A stretch of DNA of 64,000 nt from Cyprinodon diabolis (lineage: Eukaryota; Chordata; Actinopteri; Cyprinodontiformes; Cyprinodontidae), in contig CM060076.1 in the NCBI GenBank assembly GCA_030533445.1, positions 12,440,501 through 12,504,500 on the forward strand. The letters are read 5' to 3'. This document shows positions 58,366 through 64,000 of the stretch, in pieces. Positions within the stretch are counted from its first letter, which is position 1. Each line of letters opens with the position of its first letter. The notes beneath the pieces were generated by a model, which was not told the DNA's origin, did not search any database, and worked only from the letters and a program-made list of their open reading frames with translations. Position numbers and translations under genes: made by a program.

Positions 58366-60169
58366 ATCACTAACATATATGTAGTAACTATATGTAGTAT
58401 CACTAACATCAGAAATCCAAATCTGATCACCTTATTGTAGTTTGCAGTTGGTTGACATGTGTTTATTTTAGATTTCTTGTTCACATGTCTTAAAATATAA
58501 GGGATGGTGTTGCTTGACTGGGGTAGTCAGACGGCTCGCAGCCGATGTCGTAAATTTTCACATATTTTCTAATCCAAAACTTGACAGGTTTGTAGGTTAT
58601 GTTATATTATATTACATCCAAATAGGAAATCCATTTGAACTCAAAATGTGCTCCGGATTAAGAAAAACAAACTAATAGACATTCTCAATCTTATGAAAAT
58701 CTATTTACTTTCAGAATCCCAGCCATATCAAAGAAGTAGACTTAGCCCACTCCACCACAGAGAAACTAGATTCAGTTCCCAAAGGAAATCGGTGATGAGA
58801 CTAATAGTAATCAAACCAATCAGACAAAACATTAAAAAGACCTAAAAAAATTGTTAAAAACAACTTCAGTAAGAAAGAGTTTTTAAAGGAACTAGAGGAA
58901 ACTTTCAGGATTTTGTAAGCTGTCATAAATTTACTGGTATAAAAAAAGTAAATGTTGGTGGAAGAGTAAGATCATGGTGTCATGGGGGGGTATAATAAAT
59001 TGAATAAAGGACCCATTTTGATAGGTCTTTTCTTATTGACAGCTTTTTCAATTCTGATTCAAAATAAATACAAAGCTAAACTTGAAATATTTGTACTTTA
59101 AAGGATGTAGTTCATGAATTTAAGGGTTCGTTTATTCTATTTCATTATGTAATTTACTGCACTTGATTTTTCGTTGTTCAGCTATTGAAAAAGGTTTGTC
59201 AGACAAGGTATTAAGTGTAAACCAAACTGGGTATCAGCAAGAGTTGCTGGAAATGACTGCCTTTATCTTAGCCCTGGGTCTCATTGTGTCAACTAATCAG
59301 ACAGGGTTCTGGATGTTCTGTTCCTCAGCTCTCGGGACAGGAAGTCTCTGCATAATATTTGTTAAACTCAGTCTCAAAACTGACTCTGTATGGGGATAGG
59401 GTTAAAGAACAATATTGTGAATATAAACAAGGCAACCAAATTTTAATCAACTTGATCCAAGCTTAGGCACACTTTCTCCATTCTGTGGGTTGGCTGGTCA
59501 GAGATTTATATCCCTTTGGCTGTCTCTGCCATCTGTTCATCGTCACTCTGACTCACTCTATTCTCGTCCTCATAAGTGATCCAACTATCACAGCACCCAA
59601 GAATCACCCAATAATGAAGTCATAAGGCATGGATTTGCAAACATTTGTTTGGCCAAAAAAAAAAAATACACGTTTTTTTTCCACACCTGTTTGTTTTTGC
59701 TTCCAGAGAGAGAGAATTTTTCTTTCTGGTTGGATCAGATCTCCTTCAAGGTCTCACATGAAGTGACTATTCTTATTGATGAAAACCAAGTCATAGAAAT
59801 ATGTATGATGAGTTTTAACTTTTGCATATATCAATCACCCTAAAGAGCATTCATCTTTTTGCTATTTCTCTTTTTAAAAAGCTTTATGTTCAAGCACTTA
59901 TATTCAATATTAGAGAAATATCTGGCTGTGTGCACGCTAAAGTGTATTCCAGGTAATCTGTTCGTAATTTAACACTACATTGGAGTCTTATTGACAGCTT
60001 GCTTCTATTCTCTGCAAACTGAGATCAGTAAAACAGCTGGGTATGCATTACCTTATGATTTTGATTAATTAGGATATCTTTATGCGCTGCAAACGGGAAA
60101 ACCTTTACCTTTAAAATATCTGTAGCAAAGCAAATACAATACAATTTAATAAGGATTTCTAAGAGTAGA
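58361..60169. other. noncoding stretch
   Basis: No gene is supported. The open frame at 59649-59843 begins after a plausible splice acceptor near 59705 but lacks a donor. Confidence 0.45.
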
Positions 60170-61020
60170 ATGTGAGGCTGATCTCACGAGACTCATCTCC
60201 TGGGGAACTAGCTTCCAGTTTTAATCAGAGGGGAAAACACCCTGACTGTTTTTAAAACCAGGCTTATAAGTTTTCCTTTTGATAAAGCTTATAATTAAAA
60301 TGGTTCAGGTTTAACAGAGTATCACTATAGTTATGCTGCATTAGCTGTAGGCTGATGTAGAATATAAAGACCCCTTTCTATCACTCTATTACATTCCACT
60401 TCTTCCTCTATCTTTTCCAGAAAAGAGAGATCCACTGGACTGCTGACATTTGACTTACAGTAGGTTATAGATGACAGAGTTGGGCCTGTGTTTCAGTGTT
60501 TTGTCTTGTCTCTCTGCTAGACAGCTATTGGCTCAGCATCTACTGTGACTGACTCTATGTGCTCTCCCTCATCCTTACCTTTTCTTAAAATAAAGTATTT
60601 ATGGATCAGTGGTTCTATGTACATTTTGTGTGTCTGCTTCAGTTTTCTTTTCTCAAACCCCTAGTCTGCCTGCCAGGCCATTCACACTGTGCCTGGTTCT
60701 GTTGGAGTTTTTTTTCTGTTAAAGAGTTTTTTCTTCTCCGCTTAAGCTTCATGCATGTTCCGTGAGAGGGATTTTGCAAAGTCTATGACTCTTTCATCTG
60801 TGCACTATGTAAGGAAATGTCAACTCTAACCACATGCTCATCCAGGTGGTTCAATTCTTGTGAAGTCCATGAATTAATGCAAATTTCCTGGGTTCCGAAG
60901 ATTATGTTTTTCCCTACCTGTCTTTATGGTTTGATTCCTATTATGATTTGATTGCTTCTGTAAAGTGCCTGAGATTACATGTATTGTGAACTGGCACTGA
61001 TTAATAAATTGAATGGGATT
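60170..61020 (+). repeat. decayed LINE 3'-tail repeat
   Basis: This is a second, more decayed relative of the block at 4440. Shared landmarks in order are TATAGTTATGCTGCATTAGC near 60326, the CCTGGTTCTGTTGGAG section with TTTTCTGTTAAAGAG near 60690-60727, GTAAAGTGCCTGAGATTACA near 60959, and an AATAAATTGAAT tail. Confidence 0.6.
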
Positions 61021-64000
61021 TAACTGGAAAAGGCAGGTGTCAAGTGTTTATGGATGAATCCAATTGAAGCCTTAGTCATTTATTTTTCCTCAGTCATTTA
61101 TTTTCCGCTTATTTTGCCTACCTGCAGCTCTGAGGGTGAGGATTCCAAAACTTTCAGAATACCATATGGATCATATTATACCTAACTTTCAGTCTTTTAA
61201 TATTAACAGTTGTCTTTTAATTTATTAGAATTACATTCGCAAAGTTAAACATTTGCTGATTTTATGCGATTTATCTGATCATTATTAGGTGACTGCAACT
61301 TACACGAACTAAGTGTTATAAGCCATTAACATCCTGTAATCTTCCAACAACACTGAATGATAAAATGGAAATTAGACTTGAAGTCCATATCAAGTATCAA
61401 GTCTAAATAAAGTCTGAAGTCTTTTGATTTTTGCAACTTTTATTTTTGCAGGTGCAGTTCAAGTCAAAGTCACAAAATTGGAGTCCAGTTCTCTGATAAA
61501 AGACAATGTAAACTGACATTATTTAAAGCAGCGAATAGGTTGGTCATCCAGGATTTTAAGTTTAGTACATTTTTTCTTGAGTCTTTTTAACATAAATTGG
61601 TACTATAAGATTTCTCTGAGAGTGTGTTGTTTTAACTTACTTTCATGTTATCTCTGAGAATTTTATACAATGGACCACGTTGTTCAGTATTTCTTCAGGG
61701 ACAATTTGAATGTTTGCAGTAGACATCTAAAGAGCCTTCATTTATATCTACAGAGAAGTCCCAGAAATGTTCTCAACTCTTGTTTACTCGCCCAGTGTTT
61801 TGCAGCAGCTAATGGCTTTTATGGTGCAGCATACCATTTTACATTTTCATACCATTTTTTTAGTTAAACTGCACTGTTCCACACAGAAATATAAAAGCTT
61901 CACTACAAACCCACAGGAGGTGATACTGCTGTGGTTTGTTCCAGAATCTTCCAGAATAATGACAAGCAAAAAGAATAAATAAATGAGACGGAAACTCATT
62001 GCTCACCAGGATACTGATCATTTTTTCGGGATCCTGAAGAAAGAGAGAAAGAGTTTAACTAGATGTGCTTAAACTGTATTCTTAAAAATAAGTTTGCTTT
62101 GTGATTTTTATTTTCAGCCAATCAAACAAATAATTTTCTTTATCTCCTTTTTATTTGCTGCCAGCCTCATGATGGGAGTTGTTTATAGTTTTTGACGGGC
62201 ACGGTCACAGTGGGCACAAAACTGTGGACTGCATGCGGATATCCATGGGGAGTGCCAGCACTCCCCAGAGGTCTGATTCAGAGGTCACATTTTTTCACAC
62301 AGGCTCAGCATTCAAGTGAACTCTAGTGCAGACAAAAACATAAATCGTGGCAAATGCAACACAATAAATTAGGAGTGGACTGCAGTCAGCTATTCCTACA
62401 CAGATCATTTGAAAACATTGTGTTGTGGGGCCTGAGTCAATATTTTGGAACAGATATAAGCCTTGCTAAGCTATTTTTTTAGAATTGCCCTTTTAAAAAG
62501 AGGGAACATTTTGTTAATAAATCAGGTGTGATTAAATGTTTTTTAGAGTTAAATAGATATATCAGGATTTAAATTATTTTATATTAATTTAGGGTTGAAT
62601 CCCTATAATTAAAATATCCTAGTTATAGCAAAATGAAATAGAAACGATCTCTTTGAAATGATATAGTGTAAAACCAGTCAGAATAATTGAGCTTTAATTC
62701 TCTTTAATCTACATTATGAAAGTACAGGTTGTGTTCATACATTATGATCCTATTTTAGATTGCCTTCAGGTTGAAATTGATTTATTACAGAGAATGAAAT
62801 TTTTTTTTCAGCGGGTACAGGCAGACTCTTATATTTTCTCAAGTAAAATTCTTTTAGCAAAACAAATGGGAGACTCACACGGTTTGCTATGTAGAATTGT
62901 CAGATCATAGCTTCTCCTGACTTTTGACAGTTAGATTGCAAAACTCATAGAGCTCAGTGATGCAAGCGCAATTCACCCTCTTAACTCCTCTTGACCAGTT
63001 CTGATGTAAACAGTATGGCAGACGAGTTCTTGCTTGACCAACACAATATGCGGTCTGCCTGCCTTTTGCAGTGATGCAACTCGAGGCTTTTCTTATGTGT
63101 TCAGCCCCTTCTTCTGATTTCCAACAAGTTACATCACTCTGAGTGACTGCTGTGATTGGGAATTTGAGCATTTCATTATCATCACACTTCAATTATTGGT
63201 GAGAGATTAAAAGATACATGACAGTCAAGAGAAAAGCCTATTGGAACACTCAGACATTCACATAGCTCCAAAGAGGTTTTTGAGGTAGAAAAAAATTAAT
63301 TACTACAAAGTTTTAATGATTGCGAACAGACGGACAGGGAACATAGCTGATATTGATCTCCTGAGTTCAAGAATAATGCTCAAAGGCACCAGGCTTCAGG
63401 GAGCAGGCTGGCTGGGTTTCATTAAGTGTAAACATTTTCAAGGCAGAAGTAGCCTGAAATGAGAACATTCTGAGCTGTGAAAGATGAAGGTGAAGGTGAA
63501 GGCTAAAAAAAAGCAAACAACTCATGATCTTCTCTTTTATTCCTCAAGCCATCTCTTTGGACTTTGCAACAAGCTCTGAATAGATGATAGGACCTTTCAG
63601 CTACAGTCCCTGGCTCTGGCCCTGACATGAAACCATGGGCAGTAGCGCCCAGTAGACAAAGATAAAGCCCCCACAACTACCCTAGCTCCGGTTCCAGTAG
63701 CAACAACTACATAAGCTGCCTGTGTGGGATTTTAATAAGTCTTTCGGCTTTGATTTGCCGTGTTACAATCTGTTTTGCAGATTGGCGGGCTCCTACCTGC
63801 TGACATGCATAGCCGTGATGATAATGGCGAACAACTTTTTTTGTGGGCTTTGTGATGGGCAAACCGTGAACTGTTTCATCCTTGTTTATTGTTTTTTTTC
63901 TACCTAATTGCATAGCACAGTGGCTTGCAGAATGCCTATTAGTCCCTTGCTGAGTTGAGAGACAAGTAAGCATAGAAAACAAGAAAAAAAATATCCAAAC
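61021..64000. other. noncoding stretch to the window end
   Basis: No gene is firmly supported. A GC-richer block near 63600-63850 contains a good splice-acceptor-like CTGTTTTGCAG near 63779, but no paired donor was identified. Confidence 0.45.

Noticed and set aside
58251..58484. 77-codon minus-strand frame with a long Ile-Tyr repeat
   Set aside because: It is a translation of the (TA)n microsatellite.
59649..59843. Possible exon after the TTGCTTCCAG acceptor
   Set aside because: No donor site, no motif, and the frame ends by chance-like stop.
1..64000. CRISPR arrays, rRNA, tRNA genes and bacterial operons
   Set aside because: None was seen; the only tRNA-like promoter boxes belong to the SINE at 57995-58220.

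Overview
The window looks like AT-rich vertebrate nuclear DNA, most probably from a teleost fish. The evidence is the repeat content: Tc1/mariner elements with paired-type DNA-binding transposases, L2/CR1-group LINEs with teleost-style 3' tails, hAT-type and TTAA-target MITEs, solo LTRs, a tRNA-derived SINE, and long (TA)n tracts. I see no prokaryotic gene organisation, no CRISPR array, no rRNA and no tRNA gene. Only one short stretch (140-206) has the look of a host coding exon. Almost everything else is intronic or intergenic sequence and transposable elements.

Layout. 1-4.4 kb: a likely 67-nt exon, then AT-rich noncoding DNA. 4.4-9.7 kb: a LINE 3'-tail repeat, a 482-bp MITE bounded by TTAA, and a solo LTR carrying a tandem repeat. 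9.7-11.4 kb: noncoding DNA with a cluster of TCF/LEF-like sites. 11.4-15.1 kb: a teleost GTGGGG-type repeat next to a 3.4-kb DNA transposon. Its multi-exon DDE-type transposase gene is intact except for one frameshift, and repeated AAGGGCGTA motifs lie near both ends. 15-31 kb: mostly noncoding, with a decayed LINE fragment, a decayed second copy of the TTAA MITE, and a Tc1 remnant.

31.4-39.0 kb is a transposon island. An L2-group LINE on the minus strand has lost its reverse-transcriptase core. A young Tc1 element sits in its 5' part with an uninterrupted 334-codon transposase and 202-bp inverted repeats that differ at one position by my reading. Beside it is a 3.2-kb hAT-like element that contains a decayed DD36E Tc1/mariner copy.

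41.6-43.5 kb: a solo LTR with a perfect 5-bp duplication and a 633-bp MITE. 47.2-47.6 kb: another Tc1 remnant. 50.8-55.7 kb: a third solo LTR and a dead L1-like LINE interrupted by a 1.2-kb Harbinger-like element and a 201-bp hAT MITE with a perfect 8-bp duplication. 56-64 kb: a hairpin, a SINE, a long (TA)n tract, another LINE tail, and noncoding DNA.

The genes present do not form a shared pathway. They are separate selfish elements of different ages, and nesting gives their order: the Tc1 is younger than the LINE, the DD36E copy is younger than its hAT host, and the Harbinger-like element and hAT MITE are younger than the L1-like LINE. Family names come from motif recognition and were not checked by any database search.
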